NCBI RefSeq assembly: GCF_013093415.1
Contig: NZ_JABFBC010000001.1
Coordinates: forward strand, 1,302,001-1,366,000
Reading direction: 5' to 3'
Length of the DNA stretch: 64,000 nt
Origin: Halovulum dunhuangense
Lineage (GTDB): Bacteria > Pseudomonadota > Alphaproteobacteria > Rhodobacterales > Rhodobacteraceae
Shown: positions 22,762-32,201 of the stretch, in pieces
How positions within the stretch are numbered: the first letter of the stretch is position 1
Layout of the letters: the number at the start of each line of letters is the position of its first letter
Notes under the pieces: model-generated
What the model was told of the DNA's origin: nothing
What the model saw: the letters and a program-made list of their open reading frames with translations, nothing else
The model's database searches: none
Position numbers and translations under genes: made by a program

Positions 22762-23706
22762 TCAGGACGCGGCGCTTGTCGCGTCCGCGTATTTCCCGCC
22801 GGTCTGCGCGGGCAGGGGTGGCAGGCCCTTTTCGGTCCGCTCCAGCCGGGTTTCGCGCGGCCAGGTGCGGTGCAGGTCGTCGCGGACCCTGATGGTCAGC
22901 CGGTCCAGCCCCTCGCATTCCAGCTCGATCGTGTCGCCGTCCTGGATGCTGCTCAGGCCGCGATGGTTCGTGCCGGTCGCCAGGACGTCACCGGGTTCCA
23001 GCGTCATGATCGAGCTGGTCCACGAGATGCACCGCGCGATGTCGTGCGCCATGTCGTCGGTGTTGAAGTTCTGCGTGAGCCGCCCGTTCACCCAGAGCCG
23101 GATACCGAGCTTCTGCGGGTCCGCGATCTCGTCCGCGGTCACGATGAAGGGGCCCATCGGCGCAAAGGTGTCGCGCGACTTGGCCTGGAAGAACACGTTC
23201 TGCGCCGGCGGCAGGCCGCGGGCCGAGCCGTCCATGAAATTCGTGTAGCCGAAGACGTGATCCATCGCGTCCTCGATCGAGACGTTCTTCGCACGCTTGC
23301 CGATGATCAGCGCGATTTCCGCCTCGCACTCGAAATTCGTGGCCGGCGCGTCCGGCAGCACCATCGTGTCGCCCGGGCCGATGACCGCGCTCGGCACCTT
23401 GTGAAAGGCGTTGATCGGCTTGGGCTCGGGCAGGGTGCCGTCCTCCATGTAGTTCACCGCCATGCACACGATGTTGCGCGGACGGGGGATCGGCGCACGC
23501 ACGCGAACGGATGCGAGCGGCACGCCCGTCCCGGTTCTGGCCGCGTTTTCCACCGCCGGGCGGTAATGGTCGAAGCGCGCGATCAGCGCGGCCATCAGAT
23601 CCTCGGGGGCAAGCCGGTCACGCTCTTCGATGAGCCCGGTGATATCCACGGCCATGTCGTTCGACAGAACGCACAGGCGGTAATCGTCTGCGTAAAACAG
23701 TCTCAA
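22762..23706 (-). CDS. Fumarylacetoacetate hydrolase family protein
   Basis: A 314-residue member of the FAH superfamily, which cleaves or hydrates beta-keto acids such as acylpyruvates or 2-hydroxyhepta-dienedioate-type ring-cleavage products. The metal site is seen in PATNFECEAEIALIIGKRAK (the E-x-E pattern), with a distal acidic residue in VFGYTNFMDGSARGL. The C-terminal domain includes GDVLATGTNHRGLSSIQDGD (the family's 'GT..G' loop). I start it at a TTG at 23706 because GGGAGGAAAGACC stands directly before it; no ATG in that position exists. It heads the operon that continues into the ABC importer, so it likely degrades the imported compound. Confidence 0.88.
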   Translation of the reverse strand: MRLFYADDYRLCVLSNDMAVDITGLIEERDRLAPEDLMAALIARFDHYRPAVENAARTGTGVPLASVRVRAPIPRPRNIVCMAVNYMEDGTLPEPKPINAFHKVPSAVIGPGDTMVLPDAPATNFECEAEIALIIGKRAKNVSIEDAMDHVFGYTNFMDGSARGLPPAQNVFFQAKSRDTFAPMGPFIVTADEIADPQKLGIRLWVNGRLTQNFNTDDMAHDIARCISWTSSIMTLEPGDVLATGTNHRGLSSIQDGDTIELECEGLDRLTIRVRDDLHRTWPRETRLERTEKGLPPLPAQTGGKYADATSAAS

Positions 23707-23754
23707 GGTCTTTCCTCCCTCTCGGCCACTTCTGGCGGGCCGTTGAAAACAGCA

Positions 23755-23794
23755 TTGTCGATAAAAAATCGAAATACAACTATTTTGTCGATAA
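23755..23794. promoter_or_regulatory. Two TTGTCGATAA boxes 30 bp apart, candidate GntR operator
   Basis: TTGTCGATAA occurs at 23755-23764 and again at 23785-23794, exactly 30 bases apart, in an AT-rich island upstream of the FAA-hydrolase gene (start 23706) and divergent from the secreted-protein operon (start 23938). Same-face spacing of about three helical turns and the GTCGA core fit a site for an FCD-type GntR protein such as the one at 19110. The link to that protein is inferred. Confidence 0.5.
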
Positions 23795-23937
23795 TCGTGA
23801 CGCGCCCTCCAACGGCCTTCCCCGGCGGACCATGTGGCCGGGCAACCGCGAGGCCGCGCCCCATTGGCTGTTGCGCTTGTCACTATGGCCGCTGTCGGGC
23901 CTGTGGTAGCCTTCCTCCGCAGATCAAAGGCCACGCC

Positions 23938-26223
23938 ATGCCCAACGGACTTGTCGCAGCGCTCCCCGCCCTCCTGATCGGCCTGGCGCTGGCCGTGGCC
24001 CCGCCTGCGCGGGCGCAGACGCCCGACAGGCTGGATGCCTGGCTTTCCGGGGCAGAGGTGCTGGCCGGCGCGCTTGACCGCACGCAGTTCGACCTGGATG
24101 CGCTCGCGCTCGAGATGGCCCTTGCCACCCCCGAAGAGATCGCCGCCCGCGTCGATGCGCTGGTCGCGACGCAGATCTATCCCGGCGCGCTGCGCGGGGC
24201 CGAGGGCAGCCTGGCGGCGGGCAGCGGCAACAGCCTAGACCAGGCCTTGCTGACGATCCGGCTGCTGACCGATGCCGGGTACGAGACCCGCCTGGCCCGG
24301 GCGCGGCTGGGCGACGAAGATGCGGCGCGTCTGCTGGCGGCAGGCGCCGCGCCGCAGCGCCCGCCCGCGCTGGCCGATCCGGCCACCGCCGCGGCGGCCC
24401 TGGACGGGATGGGCGCGGCCATCGAAGACCCGGCGCTGACCGCCGCGGTGGGCGCCTATCTCGACGGGCCCGCGGCCCTGCCGGATGCCCCGGCCGAGGT
24501 GCGCGCGCAGGCCGATCGCCTGATCGCCGCGCTGGGCGACGCGATGCCCGGCCCCGCCGCTCTGGGCGCGTTGATGGAAGACGAGGCGCGGGACTATTTC
24601 TGGGTCCAGCACCGGCTTTTCGCGGGCGACGACTGGCAGGACCTGCACACGGCCTTCACGCCCGGGACGCCGCTGGAACCGGCGGAATTCGTGGCCTCCC
24701 CGCTGCCCGACGACCTGCTGCACCGGGTCGAGATCCGCTTCCGCCTGGTCGTGCGCGATGGCGGGCGCATCACCGAGACCGACCTCATGTCGCCCGTTTC
24801 CTTCGCCCCCGCGGCGCAGGGTCGGATGCCGCTGGTCTTCTCCATCCTGCCCGACGGCGTCCTGAAGGGAGAGCCGGACATCTTCCGGGCCGCCCCTGAA
24901 AGCACCTTCTTCTTCCCGCTTCTGAACGGCGCGCTGGGCGACCGGGCCATGGCCTTCACCCGCGAGGGCGTGACGGCCCCGGCCGCCGATGTGCTGGCGG
25001 GCGGCGCGATGAGCGACCTGATCGCCACCGTCGGCGCCCGTACCTCCCGGGCGGTGGGGCTTCTCGACAGCCTGGGCGGTGGGGCGGATGACGACCTTCC
25101 GCCGGACACCCCCGTGACCGAGGTGATGGGCCTCGTGATGAGCGTGACCCACACGCCCCCCTTCGGCGCGCCGCGCATCGAGCATGTCCGCCATCTTGCC
25201 GACCGCCGCGGTGCGGACGGGCGGGCCGAAGGCGCGGTGCTGGCGATGCCCGACGCCGCCCCGCCAGAGATCGCGGTGCTGGGCCGCTGGACGCTCCTTG
25301 GCCTGGCGGGCGGCACCGGCCCCGCCGAGGTGGTGGCGGCTCAGATCGACCGGGCGCTGGCCCTGCGCGACGCGGCCCCTGTCGCGGACGGGGTGGTGCC
25401 CGGCCAGCCGACGGCGAACCCCGCGCAGCTTCTGGTCACGGCCGAGATGCTCGACCGGGCCGCGGCCCTGGGCGCGGGGCAGGGGACCACGGTCTATCGC
25501 GCGGGCCCCGGCCTTGCGATGATCCACCAGACCGGCCGGATCGAGGGCGACCGCGTGATCCAGACCGCGGGCATCGACATCCTCGCGACCGCCCGCCGCG
25601 CGCTTGGTCCCGACGGCGCGCCCGACCCCGCCGCGGCCCTGCGCGCCGGCGTGGCCGAGACGCTGGCCGAGACCGTGCTCGGCACCTCGGTCGCACCCGG
25701 GACAGGGCCCGAGGCGCTGGCCCGCATCGGCAGCTGGGAGCCGCTGGTCGCGGCCCCCGAACTGCGCCTTGCGCGCCGCGCGGCCGAACTTGAAGACCTG
25801 CCCCCCGGCGCCCGCGCCGCGGCCGCGGCCGACCTGGCGCGCGGCGCGGTTCTGGCGCTGGCGACCGGCGGGGGCGTCGCCTGGTGGCGCGTCGATCCCG
25901 TCAGCGGCGCGACCATCGGCGTCGATGCGCTGGGCCGCGGGGCCGAGGCGGCCGATTACGTCAGCCTTGTGGATGCCATCATCACCGGCGTCTTCATCGG
26001 CTACGGCGCGTCCCAGTGCGGCGGAGAGGGGGCCGCCTATGCCTGCTGCGTCGGCACCAACTTCGCCTTCGGCATGATCGGCTTCGCGGTTCTCGACAAG
26101 GTGGCGAAGGGGATCGTCGCGCTCCAGTTCGCCGACGATGTCGGCGCGGGGCTGACCGGGCTTGCCGCCGGGACCACCGCCTCGGCCACCGGCTGGAACC
26201 CGATGTCGGCCATCTGCGAATGA
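23938..26223 (+). CDS. Secreted protein with degenerate transglutaminase-like core
   Basis: A 761-residue exported protein. The signal peptide is GLVAALPALLIGLALAVAPP ending ARA-Q. At about residues 98-125 the segment GNSLDQALLTIRLLTDAGYE followed by TRLARARL looks like the transglutaminase core helix with Ser at the Cys position, and at about 219-240 YFWVQHRLFAGDDWQDLHTA looks like the His/Asp part of that fold with both residues replaced. I therefore read it as a non-catalytic relative of the transglutaminase-like superfamily. The C-terminal 80 residues contain four or five cysteines (QCGGEGAAYACCVG, then SAICE) and glycine-rich hydrophobic stretches. Its last base pair overlaps the start of the giant VWA protein. 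Function unknown. Confidence 0.7.
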   Translation: MPNGLVAALPALLIGLALAVAPPARAQTPDRLDAWLSGAEVLAGALDRTQFDLDALALEMALATPEEIAARVDALVATQIYPGALRGAEGSLAAGSGNSLDQALLTIRLLTDAGYETRLARARLGDEDAARLLAAGAAPQRPPALADPATAAAALDGMGAAIEDPALTAAVGAYLDGPAALPDAPAEVRAQADRLIAALGDAMPGPAALGALMEDEARDYFWVQHRLFAGDDWQDLHTAFTPGTPLEPAEFVASPLPDDLLHRVEIRFRLVVRDGGRITETDLMSPVSFAPAAQGRMPLVFSILPDGVLKGEPDIFRAAPESTFFFPLLNGALGDRAMAFTREGVTAPAADVLAGGAMSDLIATVGARTSRAVGLLDSLGGGADDDLPPDTPVTEVMGLVMSVTHTPPFGAPRIEHVRHLADRRGADGRAEGAVLAMPDAAPPEIAVLGRWTLLGLAGGTGPAEVVAAQIDRALALRDAAPVADGVVPGQPTANPAQLLVTAEMLDRAAALGAGQGTTVYRAGPGLAMIHQTGRIEGDRVIQTAGIDILATARRALGPDGAPDPAAALRAGVAETLAETVLGTSVAPGTGPEALARIGSWEPLVAAPELRLARRAAELEDLPPGARAAAAADLARGAVLALATGGGVAWWRVDPVSGATIGVDALGRGAEAADYVSLVDAIITGVFIGYGASQCGGEGAAYACCVGTNFAFGMIGFAVLDKVAKGIVALQFADDVGAGLTGLAAGTTASATGWNPMSAICE

Positions 26224-29200
26224 TCGCGCGCGCGGCCCTCGCGGCCCTGCTGGCCACGCTTGCGGCGCAGCCCGCGCCGGCCCAGTCGCGCATCCATCTC
26301 CAGGCGGTGCAGGACGCCGGCGCAACCGTCGCCGACGCGCAGCGCCTCGTGCCCGGCACCACCGACCTTGGCCCCGACCCGCCCGAGGCGACCCGCATCT
26401 TCCGCCTCGCCCCCGAGACGACCGGGCTTTACCGCATCACCCTCGACGGCCCCGGCGCGCTGTCGCTGCTGGCCTATCCCACGCCCGACGGATTGCCGGC
26501 GGACGGCGCGCGCCCCGCGGTGGTCGCGCGCTACGCCAGCGCCTACGGCCCGCCGGCGATCGGCCCCGTGCTGCTGGCGGCCGGGCGCCCCTACCTGCTG
26601 ACCGCAAGCAGCCTGCAACCCGCCGCGCTGGTCCTGACCCTGGCCGAGGAACTTCCCCCGCCCGCGCCGGTCCCCGAACGCGGCGCCGGGATCGGCCCGG
26701 GCCGCTACCTGTTCGAGGCAACCGACGCGATCCGCCTGACGCTGCCGCCCGGCCCGCCGCTTCGGATCGCGGCGCAACCCGAGGCGCGGGCGGGGCTCGA
26801 CGCGCGCGCCGACGGTGTCTCGATCCCGCCGGGCGGGCTCTATCCCTTCGCGACCGAACGCGCGGCGGATCTCTCGCTCGCCCCGCGCATCGGCCGGGAC
26901 GAGCCGGCGCCGCTGGTTCTTCTGGACATCGCGCCCGCCCCCGAAGGCCTGGACGAGGTCGAGCCGAACGACACCACGCCGCAACCCGTCGGGATCGGCA
27001 GCGACTTCGCGGGCGTGCTGCTGCCCGGTGGCGACAGCGATGCCCTGACCTTCGGGATCGACGCCCCCGCCAGCCTGTCGCTCGATGTCCGGACCGGTGC
27101 GGTCTGGCCCGGCTTTTCCGCCACGCTGGAACGCGAGGTGGACCGGGCGCAGGTCCAGATCTGGTCGCGCCGGTCCCGGCGTGGCGCGCTCTTTGCGGGT
27201 CCGCTCGAACTTGGGCCCGGCACCTATCGCCTGACCCTGCGGCGCGAGGATGCCGACACGCAGGACGCGCCCTATACCCTGCGCCTTGCCCCGTCGCCCG
27301 CCACCCCGCCAGGCACCGAGCAGGAGCCGAACGACACGCCGCGCGCCGCCACCCCGCTCGGGCCCGCGCTTCAGGTCCGGGGGACCGCGGGCGCCAACGA
27401 TACCGACCACTTCGTCTTTTCCGTCCCCGACAGCGCCGATGGACGGCTCTGGCGGGTGATGGCCGTGGGGGCGGATCGGCTGCTCGTCTCGGGCCCCTTC
27501 GGCCCGCTGGCCGATGTCACGGCCGAGGGCCGCCGCGCCATGGCCGACGCCCTGGCCCTGCCGCCGGGCGACTACATGGCCGAGATCAGGGGCGCGGGCG
27601 ACTACGCGCTCAGGGTCATGGACCTTGGCCCGCACCCGCAGGGATGGGAGTCGGAACCCAACGACCGCGCCGGCGACGGGCTGCGCCTTGCCTTCGACGC
27701 GCCGGTCTCGGGCAGCTTCCACCACGCGCGGGACGCCGACAGCTACCTCTTCCAGCTTGGCGCCGAGACGGCGGTGGCGCTGGCGATCACCCCGCCCGAT
27801 GACGGCGCGATGGCCGCCCGCCTGTACCTCGATGGCCAGCCCTGGGGCCGCACGCGCCTGTTCGCCCCCGCCGGGGCCGAATACGTCTACGACGCGACCC
27901 TGCCCGCGGGCGACTGGTGGCTGGAGCTTGCCCCCGCCGAGACGCGGACCCGCGGCAACTACGGCGTCGCCCTGTCCCGGCGCGCGGCATCGGCCACCGC
28001 CGAACCCGACGACCGCCCGCTCGACGCCCGGCCGATGCCGCGCAGCGGCGATATCGCCGGCAGCGTCGGCGGCTTCGACGGCATCGACCAGGTCTTCGTC
28101 GCGCTTCCGCAGGGGGCGGGCCGGGCGCTTTTCGCCTGCGACGGGCCGGGCCAGGGCGGCGGATGGACCCTGTGGGACTGGGCCGGCACCCGCCTGCCGA
28201 ACCCGCAGGCGGATCTAGCGCCCGTCGATTACACCCCGGACCTGGGCGGCGCCCTCCGGCTCGAGATCCGCGGCGGCGATACCGAAGCCGACTATGCCTG
28301 CGCCATGCGCCTTGCCCCCGCGACGCTGCCCGCGCCGGTCGACGCGCCCCGGACCCTGGGTCCCGGAACGGCGGGGGTCTTCACCCTGACCGACACGCGC
28401 CCGCCCCTCGACATCCCCCTCGACCTGCCGCGGGGGGCGGTTGGCGCGCTGGGCTGCACCGGGCCCGATGGCGTGCCGATCGCACCCTCCGACCGGCTGG
28501 TGGAACTGCGTGACACCCAGGTGCCGCGCGACGCCGACCTGGACGGCCTGCGCCCCTTCCGCGCCGGGGAAAAGCCCCTGTTGCGCCTGAGCGGCCAGGC
28601 CGCGCCCGCGCTGCCCCACAGCCTGACCTGCGTCCTGCACGATCTCTCGACGCTGGCCCGGCCCCGCGACCGCGGGCCGGCCGCGCCCTTCGTGCCGCCG
28701 GAACCGCCCCAGCCCCGGGCGCAGGCCGCCGTGGCAACCGATGCGCCGCCCCCGCCGGGGATCCAGGCGCTGATGGCGCTGGCCATCCCCGAAGAGCAGC
28801 CGCGCGGCGACCTGCCCCTTGCGTTTGCCTTCGCCGACCTGCCCCCCTTCGCCGCCTATTCCGCGGCGGGGCAGGGCGCTCGCGTGACGGCGCAGATCAC
28901 CAACCGCGGCCCCGAGCCGCTGGATCTGACCTTCGAGGCGACGGCGCAGGCCGAGGGCTGGCAGGTGGTTGTCGACCCCGCCCGCGCGACCCTCGCCCCC
29001 GGCGCGACCCTGCCCGTCACCCTGGCGCTGCGCCTGCCACCCTGGCAAAGCCCGGTGCTCGCGCCCCCGCTGGCGCTGATCGCCCGCGCGGGCGACCGCT
29101 TCGCCGCGGACCTGCTGGAAACCCGGATCGACGCCAACACCCCCCAGCAGTCCCCCTTCGTCTGGTGGAGCGCGCCGGACGCGCTGCGGGGTGGCCTGAA

Positions 29201-31832
29201 CCTGCTTCACCACGGCCTGGGCGCGCGCCTGATCGCACAGGGCGACGCCCCCGTCAGCGATGCCGATGCGACGCGCGCCGCCGCCTTCCATGACGGGCTT
29301 GCCCCCCATGTCGGGGCGCCTCTTGCATCCGGCGCCCTGACCTTCCGGCTGGCCGCGCCCGGAACCCTGGCGGGGGCGATGATCCAGCTGCGCAGCACCA
29401 CGCCGCGGGGCGCCTGGCCGGACAGCTACGCGGTCGACCTGTCGCGCGACGGGACCGGCTGGCGGCGCGTGGCGGCGGGCGCGCTCGACGCGCGGCACGG
29501 GCCCCAATTCGTGATCTTCGACCGCCCGCAGGAAGCAGCCTTCCTGAGGGTCGGCTTCCCCTCCTGCCGGGGCGGCTGCGACCGTGTCGCGGTGCAGGAG
29601 ATCCAGGCCATAGCGCCCCCCGGCACCCATCCCGAGGGGCTTGCCCCCATCAACGCCGCCGATCCCGCGCTGGGCGGGCATGTCGTGGCCGCGCTTCCCA
29701 ATCATTCCGGCAACTGGAACGAGGAACTGCTGACCGCCGACCCCGACAGGCGCAATTCCGGCTGGGCCGAGCGCAATTCCCCGCAGGCGATCGTGCTGGG
29801 CTTTCACCAGAACCGCGCGGCCCTGATCGAGCGGCTGGCCTGGGTCGGCAACCCCGCGGATGCCGCCAGGCCCGCCGGCGCAGAGGTCGCGATCTCCACC
29901 GAAAGCCCCGCCGGCCCGTGGCGGACGATCGGCACGCTTCCCGCCCCGCCGCCGGGCGCCGACCGGGCCGAGCTTGTCCCCGCCGCCCCCGTCTGGGCGC
30001 GCTATGTCCGCGTGACCGTCGACATCGCCGGGGACCAGGTCGGCCCCGACGCCATCCTCGCGCATGAGGCGCCCGGCACTTCCGTGCTGGGCCTGTGGGA
30101 GGATGACGCGCCCGCGGCCGCGTTCGAGGCGCAGGGCCATGGCGTCACCCCTGCGGTTCCCGAACCGTCCGGCGGACCCGACCGCGACCGCGCCGTGACC
30201 CTTGCGCCCGGCACGCCCGTCCGCTCCTCGGTGGTGCTGGAGCGTAACGAGGACTGGTGGCGCATCGTGGTTCCAGACGGCCCGCCGCAGGAACTCTCGC
30301 TCGCATTCGCCGGCGCGCCCCTGGAGGTGGAGGCCGAACTGGCCGACGCGACCGGCGCCGCCATCCCGCTTGCCTTCGAGCAGGACGCGCAGGGCACCAC
30401 CGGCCGCGCGGTGCTTGCGCCCGGGGATCATTTCCTGCGGATGTTCGAGCCGCCCCGCTCGGTCGTGATCGCCTGGGACACCTCGGGCAGCGTCGCGCCC
30501 TATATCCCGCGCACGCTGGCCGCGGTGCGCACCTGGGGCGCCTCGCTGCAACCGGGGCGCGATGCGCTCCAGCTTCTGCCCTTCGGCAGCCCGGTGATCC
30601 TGCCCGATTTCGCCGACACACCCGAGGCGTTGGCGCCGTGGCTGCGCGAGTTGCCCTCGACCGGGTCGAGCGATGCCGAAGGCGCGATGCGGCTGGCCGC
30701 CGAGGCGCTGCGCGGCCGCCGGGGCGCGCGCGGCGTGGTCATCATCACCGATGCCGAGACCAGCGCCGACCCGCAACTCTGGCCGCAGCTTCTGGCCGCG
30801 CGGCCCAGGGTCGTGTCGCTGTCGATCGACAGCGACAGCCGCCAGAATGCCGCGATCCTGATGGACTGGGCCGCCATGAACGGCGGCCGCTTCCAGCGCG
30901 TCGTGGGGCCCTTGGGCCTGGCCGACGGGCTCGACATGGCGGCGGCGCTCTTCCGCGCGCCCAAGCCCTATGCCCTGGCCGCGACCCTGGCCCCCTACGC
31001 CGAGCCCGAGGGCATCGCCACCCTGACCCTGGCCGAGGCAGAGGCGCCCGCGGCCACGCCCACCGGCGCGATCGAGGTGATCCTCGACGCTTCGGGATCC
31101 ATGCTCCAGCGGCTCGACGGGCGGCGGCGGATCGAGGTGGCCCATGACGCGCTTGCGCGCCTCGTGCGCGAGACGCTGCCGCCCGGCACCCCCTTCGCCT
31201 TCCGCGCCTTCGGCCTGCAAGAGGACAGCTGCCGCACCGAGTTGCAGCTGCCGCTCGCGCCCCTCGACCCCGCCACGGCCGAGGCGGCGATCCGGGGCGT
31301 TCCGGCCGTCAATCTCGCCCGCACCGCCATAGCCGACAGCCTGCGTGCCGCCGCCACGGATCTTGCGGGATCGACCCCGCCCCGGGTCATCGTGCTCGTC
31401 ACCGACGGCGAGGAAACCTGCGAGGGCGACCCTGCCGCCGCGATCGAGACGCTGCGCGCCTCGGGGCTGGATGTCCGCGTCAACATCGTGGGCTTCGCGA
31501 TCGACGATGCGGGCCTTGCCGAAAGTTTCCGCTCCTGGGCCACGGCCGGGGGCGGGGCCTATTTCGACGCCGGCAACGCCGCGGCGCTGGATGCGGCCAT
31601 GACCGGCGCGCTGACGCCGCGCTTCGACATCCTGCGCCGCCATCCGGACGGGCGGATCGAAGCCGTGGGCAGCGCGGCGCTCGGCGACACGGTCGAGGTT
31701 CCCGCAGGCACCCTGATCCTGCGCCCCGCCAGCGCCGCCACCGGACCGGAGATCGAACTGCGCCTCGCCCCCGACGCTGCCGCGACCCTCGACTACCGCG
31801 CGGGCAGGGGCCTGAGTGCCCGGCCCGGCTGA
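26220..31832 (+). CDS. Giant secreted multi-domain protein with two VWA domains
   Basis: A 1870-residue exported protein; signal peptide RAALAALLATLAAQPAPAQ. Four PPC-like beta domains start at EPND-type motifs near residues 248 (EVEPNDTTPQ), 367 (QEPNDTPRAA), 478 (SEPNDRAGDG) and 595 (EPDDRPLDAR). A CARDB/NPCBM-like stretch lies near 880-960 (VTAQITNRGPEPLDLTF). Two discoidin-like regions follow at about 1040-1120 and 1145-1285 (SYAVDLSRDGTGWRRV; WARYVRVTVDIAG). VWA domain 1 starts near 1418 with AWDTSGS and VWA domain 2 near 1620 with ILDASGSM, a complete metal-site start. VWA 1 has DTSGS, also acceptable. It overlaps the previous gene by ATGA. I infer an outer-surface or periplasmic adhesion or scaffold protein; no anchor was seen. 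Domain names for the middle region are tentative. Confidence 0.75.
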   Translation: MIARAALAALLATLAAQPAPAQSRIHLQAVQDAGATVADAQRLVPGTTDLGPDPPEATRIFRLAPETTGLYRITLDGPGALSLLAYPTPDGLPADGARPAVVARYASAYGPPAIGPVLLAAGRPYLLTASSLQPAALVLTLAEELPPPAPVPERGAGIGPGRYLFEATDAIRLTLPPGPPLRIAAQPEARAGLDARADGVSIPPGGLYPFATERAADLSLAPRIGRDEPAPLVLLDIAPAPEGLDEVEPNDTTPQPVGIGSDFAGVLLPGGDSDALTFGIDAPASLSLDVRTGAVWPGFSATLEREVDRAQVQIWSRRSRRGALFAGPLELGPGTYRLTLRREDADTQDAPYTLRLAPSPATPPGTEQEPNDTPRAATPLGPALQVRGTAGANDTDHFVFSVPDSADGRLWRVMAVGADRLLVSGPFGPLADVTAEGRRAMADALALPPGDYMAEIRGAGDYALRVMDLGPHPQGWESEPNDRAGDGLRLAFDAPVSGSFHHARDADSYLFQLGAETAVALAITPPDDGAMAARLYLDGQPWGRTRLFAPAGAEYVYDATLPAGDWWLELAPAETRTRGNYGVALSRRAASATAEPDDRPLDARPMPRSGDIAGSVGGFDGIDQVFVALPQGAGRALFACDGPGQGGGWTLWDWAGTRLPNPQADLAPVDYTPDLGGALRLEIRGGDTEADYACAMRLAPATLPAPVDAPRTLGPGTAGVFTLTDTRPPLDIPLDLPRGAVGALGCTGPDGVPIAPSDRLVELRDTQVPRDADLDGLRPFRAGEKPLLRLSGQAAPALPHSLTCVLHDLSTLARPRDRGPAAPFVPPEPPQPRAQAAVATDAPPPPGIQALMALAIPEEQPRGDLPLAFAFADLPPFAAYSAAGQGARVTAQITNRGPEPLDLTFEATAQAEGWQVVVDPARATLAPGATLPVTLALRLPPWQSPVLAPPLALIARAGDRFAADLLETRIDANTPQQSPFVWWSAPDALRGGLNLLHHGLGARLIAQGDAPVSDADATRAAAFHDGLAPHVGAPLASGALTFRLAAPGTLAGAMIQLRSTTPRGAWPDSYAVDLSRDGTGWRRVAAGALDARHGPQFVIFDRPQEAAFLRVGFPSCRGGCDRVAVQEIQAIAPPGTHPEGLAPINAADPALGGHVVAALPNHSGNWNEELLTADPDRRNSGWAERNSPQAIVLGFHQNRAALIERLAWVGNPADAARPAGAEVAISTESPAGPWRTIGTLPAPPPGADRAELVPAAPVWARYVRVTVDIAGDQVGPDAILAHEAPGTSVLGLWEDDAPAAAFEAQGHGVTPAVPEPSGGPDRDRAVTLAPGTPVRSSVVLERNEDWWRIVVPDGPPQELSLAFAGAPLEVEAELADATGAAIPLAFEQDAQGTTGRAVLAPGDHFLRMFEPPRSVVIAWDTSGSVAPYIPRTLAAVRTWGASLQPGRDALQLLPFGSPVILPDFADTPEALAPWLRELPSTGSSDAEGAMRLAAEALRGRRGARGVVIITDAETSADPQLWPQLLAARPRVVSLSIDSDSRQNAAILMDWAAMNGGRFQRVVGPLGLADGLDMAAALFRAPKPYALAATLAPYAEPEGIATLTLAEAEAPAATPTGAIEVILDASGSMLQRLDGRRRIEVAHDALARLVRETLPPGTPFAFRAFGLQEDSCRTELQLPLAPLDPATAEAAIRGVPAVNLARTAIADSLRAAATDLAGSTPPRVIVLVTDGEETCEGDPAAAIETLRASGLDVRVNIVGFAIDDAGLAESFRSWATAGGGAYFDAGNAAALDAAMTGALTPRFDILRRHPDGRIEAVGSAALGDTVEVPAGTLILRPASAATGPEIELRLAPDAAATLDYRAGRGLSARPG

Positions 31833-32201
31833 ACGGGCGCATCCCGGACCGCACGGCGCGCCCCGCCGCCCCTGGGCGGGCTGGTCCGGCCCCTGCCGGT
31901 CCCGCGCCAGCGCCACGAAACCCGGGGTCCGGATCGGCGGCCGCCGGGGCGATCGTCTTCCCTCCCGCAACCGGGGCATGGCCATGACAGCTCCAGGTCC
32001 GCGCGATGTTCCCGCATCCGGCCGTCTTCGATAACATCGCCCCAGGCCCGTGAAGGAAGATGCCCCGACCCAAGGTGAAGCGCCCGTGACCCGCACCACC
32101 CAACCCACGCCAGTCGAGCGGCTTGCGAAACGCCGTTCCGCCCGGCCCCGCCCCGCCGCTGTGGCGCGCGACCGCGCCCGCACCACCCCGGAGGACCCCC
32201 G
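31833..32201. other. Intergenic region between the VWA protein and the epimerase
   Basis: About 370 bases with no protein-like frame on either strand and no recognisable RNA. Several short GC inverted repeats occur but none is followed by a T-run. The promoter and the ribosome site GGAGGA of the next gene lie at its right end. Confidence 0.5.

Noticed and set aside
23707-23934. ATG-start extension of the FAA-hydrolase gene
   Set aside because: The extension is low-complexity and includes the AT-rich operator region; the TTG at 23706 has a strong ribosome site.
21538-23937. Upstream extension of the transglutaminase-like protein's frame
   Set aside because: It runs antisense through the binding-protein and FAA-hydrolase genes; the signal peptide starts at 23938.
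25884-26219. Upstream extension of the giant VWA protein's frame
   Set aside because: It overlaps the previous gene and lacks a signal peptide; the ATG at 26220 begins a clear signal sequence and forms an ATGA overlap.
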